DNA of 64,000 bases from CAVQNQ01 sp963714205 (GTDB lineage: Bacteria; Acidobacteriota; Terriglobia; Bryobacterales; Bryobacteraceae): NCBI GenBank assembly GCA_963714205.1, contig CAVQNQ010000004.1, positions 124,001 to 188,000 of the forward strand, given 5' to 3'. The notes below the pieces were generated by a model. It ran no database searches. It was not told where the DNA came from and saw only the letters and a list, made by a program, of their open reading frames with translations. The position numbers and the translations under genes are program-made. Of this stretch, positions 46,377 through 54,846 are shown piece by piece (position 1 is the stretch's first letter; each line of letters begins with the position of its first letter).

Positions 46377-49300
46377 TCAAAATAGGAGCTTTAACGCAAA
46401 CTGCACCCGCCTCGGGTCTTGCGCCGAGACCACCTGTCCGAAGGTCGGCGATCCCACGAAATTATCCGGCAGATTGAAGTTCGTGTGATTCAAAGCGTTA
46501 AAGAATTCCGTGCGGAATTGAAGGGTGAGGCGCTCCCGGAGCGCCGTGTTCTTGACAATCGAGACATTCACCGTCTGGAGGCCCGGGCCATCGAGAATGT
46601 TACGGCCCGCGTTGCCAAATTGCCCGTAGGGCGGGATCGTGAACGCCGCGGTATCGAACCACTCCTGAGGCGCAGGATTGGAAAGTCTGGGGTTGCCGGT
46701 GACATTCGGCCGGTCGTTGGCGCCGAAACCCAACTGCGAGATACCGGTATTGGTATTGTCGTTATCGGGCAGCAAAGCCACGGTGAACGGTTGGCCGGTC
46801 TGGAACGTCAGCACGCCGAAACTCCGCCACCCGCCGCTCCAGCGGTGGCCCTTGAGGACCGGCAAATCGTATGCGTAGCTGAGTGTGAAGCGCTGGCGTA
46901 TGTCGAAATCGGAGCGGCCCCGTTCCGCGCTCAGGTCGTAACTGTTCTGGGGGAAGTTCGGATCTCCGGTCGTATTGAAGAAACCGGAGGCATCGTCGAT
47001 GGACTTAGCCAAGGTATAAGACGCCAGCAAAGACAATCCGCGCCACAGCCGCTGCTGGAGCCGCGCCTGCAGGCTGTGATAGACCGAGTTGGCCTGGGAC
47101 TCGATGATGTCGATTTCGGAGAAATACGGGTTCGGACCGGGGTTCTGCTGATTGACCGAAGGTTGCGGCTGGTTGATATTGCGTGAATCGATCAGATGCG
47201 TGCCCTTCGATCCCACGTAAGCTATCTCAAATACTCTCGATTTTCCAAGCTGCCCCTGAACGCCGAAATTCCACTGCTGGACATTCGGGGTGCGAAGGCC
47301 GCTCTGGAACGCGATCGCCGATCCGGGATATGGAAACGGGAAATCGCTCGGAAATGGATCTGCTAACGACAGGTTCACCAATCCCTGGACCGGGTAACAG
47401 AGATTGAAATTGTAGTAAGGCGCGCTGAAGTAAAGGCCTTCGCCGGGCGCCAGTGAAGACTGGTCGTAGTGAACCCCATACGCCGCCCGGAGTACGGTGG
47501 TGTTTCGGCCGCCAGGCGACCAGGCCAGGCCGATCTGTGGAGCCACGTCGCGATAGTCGGAATGGTAGCCGCCCCTGGGAAATCCGTCCTGGCCCAATTG
47601 AACAAGGGACCCCGTTGCCGGATTGTACACATCGGCGCGATTGGCGGCATCCACCGCGGGGGAGTTGTACTCGTATCGCAAGCCCAGCGTCAGCGCCAGG
47701 TCCGGGCGGGCGCGCCAGGTATCGTTCACGAAGAGGTCGTAGCTGCGGCTGCGCAGGTGCTGCGGATTGTTTTCCGTGGCTCCGCCGGTCTCCGTGGGAG
47801 CGCCGAGCAACAACTCCTCCAGCGGGTTCCCGAGCAGAAGACCGGTGAAATTGAAAAAACCGCGGGATTCGATGTCGCGGTAAGCGTTCTGTTGCAGAAG
47901 CCGGAGATCGAATCCAGACTTCACCAGGTGCCGGCCCCGCGTCCAGGTGGCTGTGTCGGCAATCTGATAGGTGTTCGTCGTTCCATGCTCGGGGGTGGTG
48001 GGATCGTCTCCGATGGGCGAGAAGCCATTCGCCGAGATCAACGTCAACCCCCAGTCGCGCGGATTCGCCGAGAGATCCGGAAGACCGAGCTGCCGATTGG
48101 CGCTCGTCCCTTGGTCCTGCGAGAAATCGCCGTTCGAGACGCGATCGAAGGCCAAGCGCAGCTCATTGAGCAGCGCCGGCGTAAAGATGTGCGTCTCGCC
48201 CAAGGCGGCGTTTTGCGCGCGGCTCGGAATATTAAGGCCGTATCCCGGCACCGAGGCGTCTCCCGACGAGCCGGCGAACGGATCGAACAAGCTGTCGTCC
48301 ACAAAGCTGTAGCGCGCGAAAAGCCCGTCGGATCGCCGGAGGGAGCGGTCCAGCCGGACATCGAAATGGTTCAAGTTGTCGGTGAGCGATGGCGAGGATA
48401 CGAAATTTGCCCCAGGTACGCTGCGGTTGGGCTCCGGATAGAGCGCCGCGATCGCCAGCCCGATGGGACTCAGTTCATACTGCGGAATTTTTCCGCCGGG
48501 GATCGGCTGCCCGGTAGTCGGGTCGATCGCCACCAGGCCGCTCGTGGAAAAATCGCCGGAGCGCTCGGCCGCGGTTGGCACATTGGTGACCAGGGTCTCG
48601 CCGGCCGCCATCCGCGTGCTTTCGTAATCGGCGAAGAAGAACATTCGGTTCCTGACGAGTGGTCCGCCCAGTGTGCCGCCGAACTGGCTGCGCCGGTACT
48701 TTGGCGCGGGTTGATCGGGCGGCGCGAAGAAATTGACTCCATCGAGCGCGCCGTCGCGAAAGAATTCGTAAGCCGTGCCGTGGAACTGATTGCCGCCGGA
48801 GCGCGTGACCACGCTGATCTGTCCGCCCGCGTTTCTGCCGAAGGTTGCGTCGTATGTGGAAGTCGCGACTTCGAACTCGCGGATCGCGTCCACGGACGGG
48901 GTCACACTGACGCCGTTCAGCTTGGGATCGCCATTGTAGGCTCCGTCCAACAGGAAGTTGTTGGCGTCTTCGCGGGCTCCGTTCACACTGATCGAAAAGG
49001 CGCCGCGGACCGATCCCGCCGAGCCTTGCGCCGGCGGCACGACCCCCGGCAGCAGCAGGCTGAGCTCGTAGAAGTTGCGCCCATCGAGAGGCAGGCCGAG
49101 AATCTGTCGGTTGTCGATTACGCCGCCCATGGCCGACGATTCCGGCCGCACCAGCGGCGCGATTCCGGCCACTTCGATCATTGTCTTGCCCGCCGCAGCC
49201 AAGTCAATCTCGACGTGAACATCCTGGTCCTGGTTCACCTCCACGATCAACGCCTGGGCGTATCTATGGAAGCCCTGGCGCTCTGCTTCCAGAAGATATT

Positions 49301-49517
49301 CGCCGGGTGGGACGGCGGTAATCGTGAACTCTCCGCGAGCGTCGCTGACCGCACTCCTTCGCGCGCCGGTTTCCTGGCGAATCAAGGTAACCGTCGCTCC
49401 CGGCACATACCCGCCGCTCGGGTCGGCGATCTCCCCTCTGACGACACTCGCGACGGTCTGGGCAGGCGGGGCCGCGATGAAGACGAAAATGGCGATTGTG
49501 AATCTGAAGCGGCCCAT
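46377..49517 (-). CDS. Oar-like TonB-dependent receptor, intact
   Basis: A 1046-residue outer-membrane protein. The ATG at 49517 begins a signal peptide (MGRFRFTIAIFVFIAAPPAQ); a GTG ten codons earlier is less likely, and neither has a clear Shine-Dalgarno. Carboxypeptidase-regulatory-like domain VVRGEIADPSGGYVPGATVT at about 25-105; plug with ILGLPLDGRNFYELSLLLPG and VATSTYDATFGRNAGGQISV near 220; barrel with repeated aromatic strands and the terminal RRVQFALKLLF, ending in Phe. It is a full-length gene beside a frameshifted paralogue. The 114-base gap to the next receptor holds only its start region. Confidence 0.9.
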   Translation of the reverse strand: MGRFRFTIAIFVFIAAPPAQTVASVVRGEIADPSGGYVPGATVTLIRQETGARRSAVSDARGEFTITAVPPGEYLLEAERQGFHRYAQALIVEVNQDQDVHVEIDLAAAGKTMIEVAGIAPLVRPESSAMGGVIDNRQILGLPLDGRNFYELSLLLPGVVPPAQGSAGSVRGAFSISVNGAREDANNFLLDGAYNGDPKLNGVSVTPSVDAIREFEVATSTYDATFGRNAGGQISVVTRSGGNQFHGTAYEFFRDGALDGVNFFAPPDQPAPKYRRSQFGGTLGGPLVRNRMFFFADYESTRMAAGETLVTNVPTAAERSGDFSTSGLVAIDPTTGQPIPGGKIPQYELSPIGLAIAALYPEPNRSVPGANFVSSPSLTDNLNHFDVRLDRSLRRSDGLFARYSFVDDSLFDPFAGSSGDASVPGYGLNIPSRAQNAALGETHIFTPALLNELRLAFDRVSNGDFSQDQGTSANRQLGLPDLSANPRDWGLTLISANGFSPIGDDPTTPEHGTTNTYQIADTATWTRGRHLVKSGFDLRLLQQNAYRDIESRGFFNFTGLLLGNPLEELLLGAPTETGGATENNPQHLRSRSYDLFVNDTWRARPDLALTLGLRYEYNSPAVDAANRADVYNPATGSLVQLGQDGFPRGGYHSDYRDVAPQIGLAWSPGGRNTTVLRAAYGVHYDQSSLAPGEGLYFSAPYYNFNLCYPVQGLVNLSLADPFPSDFPFPYPGSAIAFQSGLRTPNVQQWNFGVQGQLGKSRVFEIAYVGSKGTHLIDSRNINQPQPSVNQQNPGPNPYFSEIDIIESQANSVYHSLQARLQQRLWRGLSLLASYTLAKSIDDASGFFNTTGDPNFPQNSYDLSAERGRSDFDIRQRFTLSYAYDLPVLKGHRWSGGWRSFGVLTFQTGQPFTVALLPDNDNTNTGISQLGFGANDRPNVTGNPRLSNPAPQEWFDTAAFTIPPYGQFGNAGRNILDGPGLQTVNVSIVKNTALRERLTLQFRTEFFNALNHTNFNLPDNFVGSPTFGQVVSAQDPRRVQFALKLLF

Positions 49518-49689
49518 AAGGCGGGTAGTCACATCGCAGCGTATCACGCGGCATTTGTCCGCGGGAAGTGCCAGCGGTAGAACGTCCTGCGACGCGAAAT
49601 GCCTTCCTCACGCTGCACCGCGCCGTGCATCCGAGGTCAATCGTATGGTTAATCTTTTGACTTAAAAGTGGATCATCCGGAGCAGTTTC

Positions 49690-50050
49690 CGCTGGCGACG
49701 GCCGGCGAGTACCTCGCCGGAATTGAACGTGACCGGCGTAGTGAGTCCCGACGTGTCGCGGCAGGTGCCGGTGCCGTCGCTCGCCTCGGGTCGCGTGACG
49801 CCAAAGTCGATCTGGCAACCGCCACCGAACACCTTCACCTGCTGGGGGCCGATCCCGACCACCCGACTGGAATCGTTGAGGTTTACGCTCCGGTTTCGGG
49901 AGTGATTACCGACCAGGAAATCACTAACTCATCCGGCGTGCAGGCGCTGACCGCGCCGAACCCTTTCACGATCTCCGACGTTTCGCACGTCTGGATCGTC
50001 TGCGACGTCTATGAGAACGACCTGGCGCAGCTCTCTGCCGTTGTCGGAGT
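49690..50050 (+). pseudogene. Remnant of an RND/HlyD-type efflux adaptor (CusB-like)
   Basis: Pieces in two frames: LNVTGVVSPDVSRQVPVPSL (frame opening at about 49720) and, after a jump, TGIVEVYAPVSGVITDQEIT with ALTAPNPFTISDVSHVWIVC and DVYENDLAQLS (49880-50035). Both are typical of periplasmic adaptor proteins of copper/heavy-metal RND pumps (first the beta-barrel/lipoyl start, then the second lipoyl half). The middle hairpin domain is missing and no start or stop is intact, so this is a deletion relic. It ends where the transposase-like relic begins, which suggests insertion damage. Confidence 0.5.
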
Positions 50051-50173
50051 GGAACCCCCGAATGCGAAACGCGCCTCCGCCAGTACGAAGTTCGGGAAAT
50101 CCTCGAACACCCACTTGTTCTTCAGCGTTCGATAGATGATTCCCAGTAGTTTCCGGTCGTTGAACTGCGGGTG
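50044..50173 (-). pseudogene. C-terminal remnant resembling an IS110-type transposase
   Basis: On the minus strand an open stretch reads HPQFNDRKLLGIIYRTLKNK followed by WVFEDFPNFVLAEARFAFGG and then the relic of the adaptor gene. The phrase RTLKNxWVFEDFPNFVLA is familiar to me from the ends of transposases, probably of IS110-like type. There is no start, no catalytic core and no inverted repeat in view. The remaining bases to 50388 hold no gene I can identify. Confidence 0.4.
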
Positions 50174-50347
50174 GAGTAGACGGGCTCTGCGGCGGTCACC
50201 ATTCTCCTATTCAAGGTCCGGCATGCCAGCCTCACGGTGGCGCTCCAGTCACAGGTCTGACCAATCTCCTTTACGAGGTCGCGATGCCTCACCAAGCCGA
50301 TACAAACCACCGCTCCAGGCTCATCTCGTATGAGACAAGACTGGCAT

Positions 50348-50377
50348 TTGCGGTGGGCCGGATGAGGCTGGTAGACT
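50348..50377 (+). promoter_or_regulatory. Possible promoter of tRNA-Phe
   Basis: TTGCGG (50348-50353) and TAGACT (50372-50377) are separated by 18 bases and lie 11 bases upstream of the tRNA gene. Confidence 0.4.
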
Positions 50378-50388
50378 AATGGATTCCC

Positions 50389-50464
50389 GGCCAGGTAGCT
50401 CAGCTGGTAGAGCGCAGCCCTGAAAAGGCTGGCGTCGGCGGTTCGATTCCGTCCCTGGCCACCA
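50389..50464 (+). tRNA. tRNA-Phe (anticodon GAA); integration site of the adjacent element
   Basis: Acceptor stem GGCCAGG/CCTGGCC, D-arm GCTC...GAGC, anticodon arm CAGCC-CTGAAAA-GGCTG with GAA, variable loop GCGTC, T-arm GGCGG-TTCGATT-CCGTC, and an encoded CCA end (50462-50464). The integrase gene begins its 3' end 24 bases further on and points towards it. Confidence 0.96.
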
Positions 50465-50487
50465 CCCCAACCCTCGTAGAATCAACA

Positions 50488-51615
50488 TCAGTTGACCCGT
50501 TCTTCCGCGTGTGCCAGATTTGTGCCGCGAACCAACCGAATTACCTGGTCCTGACGGGCCTGCAGTTCGGGAGTCCACTTCGCATAGTGCCGGCGGACCG
50601 TGGCGGGGCTATCCGCGAGGATACCTGCAATGTCCTCGATCTTCGCGCCCTTCCCTAGAAGCTCGCTTGCAAGCGTGTGGCGGAACCGGTGCGGATGGCC
50701 GCCGTCCACCTTCGCCCGCTTGAATACGGCGGCAAGGAGTCGCTGCGCGCCCTTGACGAGGCTGCGTAAGCTTGCGTTGCCGCCAGAAAAAAATAGCCGG
50801 GAATCTCTCGCGGCTGCCTTCGGATGGGGCAGCAGCTCGAGGGCCTTGACTACGTCCTGGTGAAGTTCCACGCGGATCATGCGATGATTCTTGACCGCGC
50901 GCTTCTCCAAGTGGATGCCCTTGATGTGATCGCGCGAAAGCGTAACGACGTCGCTGACCCTCAACCCGGCGTAACGCATCAGCAGCACCATGGCGCGGGA
51001 TCTCAGCCGTTCATACGGGGCGCGGCCGATCTGGTCACACGCGGCGATGATTCGAACGATTTCTGCTGAGGTGAACGGTACCACGTCGTTGGCCTCCAGC
51101 AAACGCGGGCGTTTCAGCGCTCTCGCCGGATTCTTGCGGGTCCACTCGCGATCTATGCAGAACGCAAAGAACTGCCGCAGGATCTCGATCTCTTTGATCC
51201 ACGTCCAGTTGTCCTTGTTCCGCCAGACTGCATAGCCATCCATCGTCTCAACGGTGATTTGATCCACGCATCGGAGGTGCGCGCCTTCGCAGTACCTGGC
51301 CAAAAAGGAGAGAACCCGTTTGTATTTTCGCTTCGTCTCTGCCGCGCGCTCGGCGTGCTGGGCGTGAAACGCTTCGATGGCGTCGGTAAGCGCCTTGCGC
51401 GATCTGCCGAGAGCATCGTCCTCCAACATCTCAGCTAGGCGCCTGGCGGCGCGTTGGAGGTCTCGAGTTTTGAGGGATGTCCTCACCCGCTTACCGTTCT
51501 GCATACCGCAGATGCGTATAGAACAGTGGCCACGGCATCTCAGGAAGTTTGGTCCCTTCGTCCTGTCGGGGCACTTTCGCGAGTGCCTTCGTTGAAGTGT
51601 CAACATGGGATTCAT
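50488..51615 (-). CDS. Tyrosine recombinase / integrase
   Basis: A 375-residue site-specific recombinase. The N-terminal core-binding domain ends near residue 170; the catalytic domain shows MRYAGLRVSDVVTLSRDHIK (first Arg), RLLAAVFKRAKVDGGHPHRF with HRFRHTLASELL (His-x-x-Arg) and SPATVRRHYAKWTPELQARQ, where Tyr in RRHYAKW is the nucleophile. The gene reads towards tRNA-Phe and ends 24 bases from it, the usual layout of an element integrated at a tRNA 3' end. Its start overlaps the stop of the upstream HTH gene by 4 bases, so both are likely co-transcribed. No second copy of the tRNA 3' end was found in the window. Confidence 0.92.
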   Translation of the reverse strand: MNPMLTLQRRHSRKCPDRTKGPNFLRCRGHCSIRICGMQNGKRVRTSLKTRDLQRAARRLAEMLEDDALGRSRKALTDAIEAFHAQHAERAAETKRKYKRVLSFLARYCEGAHLRCVDQITVETMDGYAVWRNKDNWTWIKEIEILRQFFAFCIDREWTRKNPARALKRPRLLEANDVVPFTSAEIVRIIAACDQIGRAPYERLRSRAMVLLMRYAGLRVSDVVTLSRDHIKGIHLEKRAVKNHRMIRVELHQDVVKALELLPHPKAAARDSRLFFSGGNASLRSLVKGAQRLLAAVFKRAKVDGGHPHRFRHTLASELLGKGAKIEDIAGILADSPATVRRHYAKWTPELQARQDQVIRLVRGTNLAHAEERVN

Positions 51616-51860
51616 TCTAGCCCTCCTCGCGTGTGCTCGCGGTATACGCGCATCGCCAAGGAGAATGGAATCCGGAGTTCAATACGGGTACGCCTGCCGT
51701 TCTTCGATGGCTTGTTGAGCTTGAGGACTCCCTCCAAGTCTTGAAACCATCGGACGACAGTGGAGACGCTTATGCCCCACCACTCCGCATAGAACTGCGG
51801 CGAATAGTGCTGATCAGTGACGACCGGTTCAGGTTCAGCTATAGATCGTTTCACTCTCAA
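51612..51860 (-). CDS. Excisionase-like helix-turn-helix protein
   Basis: An 82-residue protein with YSPQFYAEWWGISVSTVVRW and FQDLEGVLKLNKPSKNGRRT, the pattern of winged HTH/MerR-like DNA-binding excisionases, then a basic wing RTRIELRIPFSLAMRVYREH. Position between the MerR-like gene and the integrase, with an ATGA-type overlap to the integrase, fits a recombination directionality factor. Similar proteins can be simple regulators. Length and composition are normal for Xis proteins. Confidence 0.65.
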   Translation of the reverse strand: MRVKRSIAEPEPVVTDQHYSPQFYAEWWGISVSTVVRWFQDLEGVLKLNKPSKNGRRTRIELRIPFSLAMRVYREHTRGGLE

Positions 51861-52000
51861 CTCCTCATGCTGCAGCGCCGCTGGCGCGCTCGGATACCTC
51901 TACTCCGTTGATACCCGACCCTGTGATACACCTCGACCTCCTAAGCTATTGCTCGCGAAAGGTTCATGAAAGGCCCGCTAGGGTCTCCGCCAACAAGCGT

Positions 52001-52465
52001 CTAGTGAGCTTGATGGTTGGGCGTTCCCCGAGAGCCTTTTCGCTGGGTCTCCGATTTCTCCGCCGCCTCGCGCAACTCCTGGCAGATTCGCTCGAAATTC
52101 AGAACGAAAACCAGACAGTCCTGGGCGTAGGTCTCGAAGACGTTGATCAAGTCACCGCGCCCGATAAGTGACACCTGCTCGCCGACGATAATTAGTTGCC
52201 TTTCCTTCAGGGCATTTTTGAAGGGCCTCGAATGGCGGAAGAAAGCAACCACGCTTCCTAAACGCCGGGTTGGAACCCCACCCTTCCTGAACTCATGGAC
52301 AACACGAAGAGTAGCTAGATCAAGGAAACTGTAGACGCGCTGGCTTCCCGTACCGCTCGCAGGCGCAAGACTCGGGGAAATGAAACCCGATGTTGCCCAG
52401 AAGTCGAGGGTTTCGTAAGGCACGCCCGTGATTCGGCTGACTTGAGCCGCCCTAAAGGATTCCAT
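52001..52465 (-). CDS. MerR-family transcriptional regulator of the element
   Basis: A 154-residue protein. MESFRAAQVSRITGVPYETL at the N-terminus is the MerR HTH, followed by FWATSGFISPSLAPASGTGS and QRVYSFLDLATLRVVHEFRK, the wing and dimer helix start. The C-terminal half (VSLIGRGDLINVFETYAQDC, FVLNFERICQELREAAEKSE) is not a known effector domain. The gap to the HTH gene is 140 bases. RBS GAGG lies 8 bases upstream of the ATG. A good promoter and a palindrome pair lie upstream (separate entries), so it probably regulates itself. It may control the integrase module. Confidence 0.75.
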   Translation of the reverse strand: MESFRAAQVSRITGVPYETLDFWATSGFISPSLAPASGTGSQRVYSFLDLATLRVVHEFRKGGVPTRRLGSVVAFFRHSRPFKNALKERQLIIVGEQVSLIGRGDLINVFETYAQDCLVFVLNFERICQELREAAEKSETQRKGSRGTPNHQAH

Positions 52466-52497
52466 TCCGAATGCCTCTATGTAATGTCCTCGATTCC

Positions 52498-52526
52498 TTT
52501 ATATCTGATGCTCCTGCTCGGGTCAA
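52498..52526 (-). promoter_or_regulatory. Sigma-70-type promoter of the MerR-like gene
   Basis: On the minus strand TTGACC (52521-52526) and TATAAA (52498-52503) are separated by 17 bases, an excellent match, 32 bases upstream of the ATG at 52465. Confidence 0.75.
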
Positions 52527-52550
52527 TATAAATCTTTTAGAATCAATTAT

Positions 52551-52574
52551 TTCGACCAACTGTACTTGGTTGAG
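52551..52574. promoter_or_regulatory. Palindromic operator candidate, copy 1
   Basis: CGACCAA-CTGTAC-TTGGTTG is an imperfect inverted repeat (arms C-R-A-C-C-A-A and TTGGTYG). It lies about 25 bp upstream of the -35 box of the MerR-like gene. Copy 2 lies about 220 bp further out. Confidence 0.6.
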
Positions 52575-52770
52575 TTTAGCGGTATACGTATTTGAAATCA
52601 CAGAATCGGGATTCGCGAGACCATGAACCGCAGATCCGGAGCGATCTTGAGCAATTGGGAGCAATTGGGAAGGAACGAAAGGCGCCAGGTGTCGACAAAA
52701 ACAGCACCCGTATGTCGCAGCTGAATCGTATGCATCCAGGAAAAATGGATATGGCGAATAAAAAGCGAAT

Positions 52771-52798
52771 AACTCAACCAACTACACTTGGTCGAGTT
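52771..52798. promoter_or_regulatory. Palindromic operator candidate, copy 2
   Basis: AACTCAACCAA-CTACAC-TTGGTCGAGTT is a palindrome with 11-base arms and one mismatch, with the same core as copy 1 (ACCAA-N6-TTGGT). No good promoter or gene follows it on the plus strand. Confidence 0.6.
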
Positions 52799-53039
52799 AT
52801 TTGCCTTTTCTTCGCCAAGCAGGCCCCGCCTTTAGACCTAACCACGACTTCGTCCTAAGTTCCTGGCGAGAGTCGAATTCGGGCGCCAGCCGGTATCATC
52901 ATTGCCCCGGGCACCTAACGACGCATAAGCCATCGTTAAGTGTCTATGCTACCAGAGTTCCGGGTCGTCAAGACAACGGAGCCGGCTCAGGCTGCGTCGA
53001 TTAAGGGAACGTCGATGGAATCTCTCCAGGGGTTGGATA
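52799..53039. other. Intergenic stretch without a gene
   Basis: Part of the long gene-free stretch 52466-54031. A 6-bp inverted repeat (CTGGCG at 52863-52868, CGCCAG at 52884-52889) with a 15-base loop is the only structure seen. Short open frames here have no recognisable domain and no good ribosome site. Confidence 0.5.
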
Positions 53040-54000
53040 TCTGGTCCGGCTGCAGCCCGCCTTGCGCGTGAAGGGCCCGAGTCGGCCCGGGGAGCAACGC
53101 GGTCTGCCGATTCCGAGCCGAAAAAAACGGCGCAATGCCCGTCCGCCAGGCGCCGGCCAGAGCGGTTTCTCCAAAAGCCTGGGCACCATGTGGGCTTCCG
53201 TGGCCGGAGGTCGTGCCTACGCACGAGCGGCGGTGGGGCGCTGGCCGCGCTGAACTGAGCCAACAGGCGAAGCGTTCCAGGCCTGTGCCGTTGTTCGCGA
53301 CCGATAGCGCTAAGCCGTCCCACACCTTCCCGCGTGCGCGGTGCACGCGGAATCGCCGACGCAGACCACGCGCAGGTGTCAACCGTGCCGGCCGTGCCGA
53401 AAGCCCGGGGCGCTGCCGCGTTCCTCGCGTGATCTCCGCTGGGACCGTCGAAGCAATCGCGGCAGGGAGGGGTGCGCACAGCAAGCGCACGTGGAGAGCA
53501 GGCTTTCGCCGATTCGGCGCTTGCCCGTCGCGCCGCGGCCCGCGGACGCAGCCGTCGTGCGCACGGCACTTCCTCGGTTTCCGCGGCCACCGTTCGCGGC
53601 GCCCGAGCGGCGGTGGTCCGACTGATGGCGCGACCGCTTCGCGCGCTAAACAGCCCGAGCCGGTCGCTGGGACTCCCGACCCCAAGGGCGCTCGTGAGGC
53701 GCGCAGGAGTTGTCGCGTACGCGGGGATGTCGGCGGTTCGGCTTGACCGCCCGGTCAGCAGTGCGCCGATGAAGCGCACTGAACGGCGGGATGCTTGCGG
53801 TTCGGATCTCGCAGATCGCGCCACGGGCCGCAACCGGGCCGTTGGGCGGTAGGTGCGGCGCGCCGGCTTCCGCGGCCGGCCGCCGCGCGCGCCGCCCGAG
53901 CGGCGGCGATCCCGGCCGGTAACCGCGGGCGACCGCCACGGTTGCTCCGGGCGGCGCCGCCGTTCGCGCAGCTTGCGAGCTTAGGTCATGCGCCGCGGAG
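53040..54000 (+). repeat. GC-rich degenerate tandem repeat block 1
   Basis: Copies of a repeat with the shared core CTTCCGCGGCCGGCCGCCGT followed by GCGCGCCGCCCGAGCGGCGG start near 53193, 53577 and 53867, the last being best preserved. A second module CGGCGGTTCGGATCTCGCA is at about 53800, and CCCGCGGACGCAGCCGTCGT near 53539. Hairpins are frequent (GCCGCC-CGA-GCGGCGG). There is no coding bias in one frame and all six frames stay open because stops are rare in such GC-rich DNA. Same modules recur at 54.5, 59.2-60.5 and 61.0-61.5 kb, always in the same orientation. Confidence 0.75.
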
Positions 54001-54031
54001 GTGATACACTTTCGAGGTCCTGGAGGACCGG

Positions 54032-54517
54032 ATGCCGCCAAGACCGACAAAGTGCCAATTGCTGATCGTCACATGTGCTGCACTTGTGTACTTCACTTCA
54101 ACGGCGCCGCGACGGGCGCACGGGATGAATATGAGCTTTGAACAGAATCCGCAGACCGCTGATGCCACGACCCGTATGGTAGTCGATCACTTCAACGAGG
54201 CCTTCAATCGGCACGATCCGGACGCCTTGGCGTTACTGCTGACCGAAGACACGGTGTTCGAGGATACGTCTCCCGCGCCAGACGGCCAGCGCATAGAGGG
54301 AAAGGCTGCGGTGGTCACGTTCTGGCGGGGGTGGTTCGCGCGCAATCCCGGTGCGCGATTCGAGGCCGAGGAAGTTATCGTCAGTGAGGATCGCGCCGTC
54401 GTGCTGTGGGTGTATCGCAAGAGCCGCAACGGACAACCATGGCATCTGCGCGGCGTGGACGTCTTCACCGTACGCGGCGGGAAAGTGGCTGCCAAGCTCG
54501 CATACGTGAAAGGGTGA
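54032..54517 (+). CDS. NTF2/SnoaL-like domain protein, probably exported
   Basis: A 161-residue protein. ATG at 54032 with GGAGG 5 bases upstream; residues 1-30 (CQLLIVTCAALVYFTSTAPR) look like a weak signal peptide, and an alternative start at 54125 would remove it. The domain DHFNEAFNRHDPDALALLLT, VFEDTSPAPDGQRIEGKAAV, FWRGWFARNPGARFEAEEVI and VDVFTVRGGKVAAKLAYVKG is the SnoaL/NTF2-like cone fold of ketosteroid-isomerase-like proteins, which act as small hydrolases, isomerases or binding proteins. Its activity cannot be assigned. It stands between repeat blocks. Confidence 0.78.
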   Translation: MPPRPTKCQLLIVTCAALVYFTSTAPRRAHGMNMSFEQNPQTADATTRMVVDHFNEAFNRHDPDALALLLTEDTVFEDTSPAPDGQRIEGKAAVVTFWRGWFARNPGARFEAEEVIVSEDRAVVLWVYRKSRNGQPWHLRGVDVFTVRGGKVAAKLAYVKG

Positions 54518-54539
54518 ACCTCGAGCTACGGTCATCATG

Positions 54540-54745
54540 GGGTGCCTGCGTCCCGCGGCCGCGGCCGTCGTGCGCCACGTGCAGAACGATGTGGAGCGGC
54601 ACGGCCGGCTCGCGGGCTCTTTCCGCATGGGCGCCATCCAGCAGGACGCCGCGACAGGTCGGACCTGGCGAAAAGGCATGGGGATTCGGCGCTCGTCCGT
54701 CGCGCCGCGTCCCGTAGGACCGGCCGTCGCGCGCAGTGCGCCACA
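54540..54745 (+). repeat. GC-rich repeat block 2 (module 1 fragments)
   Basis: Two fragments of the same family: GCGTCCCGCGGCCGCGGCCG near 54547 followed by TCGTGCGCCACGTGCAG, and GCGTCCCGTAGGACCGGCCG near 54708. Between them lies ordinary sequence. The 329-base stretch 54518-54846 has no gene I can support. Confidence 0.6.
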
Positions 54746-54846
54746 ACGCCCGTTACGAAGTTGACCATGCCCATGGCGAGTTAGCGCGTATCAGCCGTGC
54801 CGCCGATTTCGTTCGGTACCGTCTGGACGTCTTACGGTCCGCGGGT

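Noticed and set aside
47469..49580. A 703-codon frame antisense to the Oar-like receptor
   Set aside because: The receptor frame is complete with signal peptide and terminal Phe, so the other frame is a shadow.
52452..52781. A 109-codon minus-strand frame overlapping the MerR promoter
   Set aside because: It covers the promoter and palindrome, has no domain and no ribosome site.
52592..52858. An 88-codon plus-strand frame between the palindromes
   Set aside because: No promoter, ribosome site or recognisable family; considered as a possible divergent target of MerR but not supported.
52861..52900. T-arm-like sequence that could be a tRNA fragment or distal att site
   Set aside because: Only three of five T-stem pairs form and the sequence does not match the tRNA-Phe 3' end; it is better read as a small inverted repeat.
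53040..54000. Arg/Ala/Pro-rich frames around 53-54 kb
   Set aside because: Same reason as for block 3: composition of the repeat, not coding.
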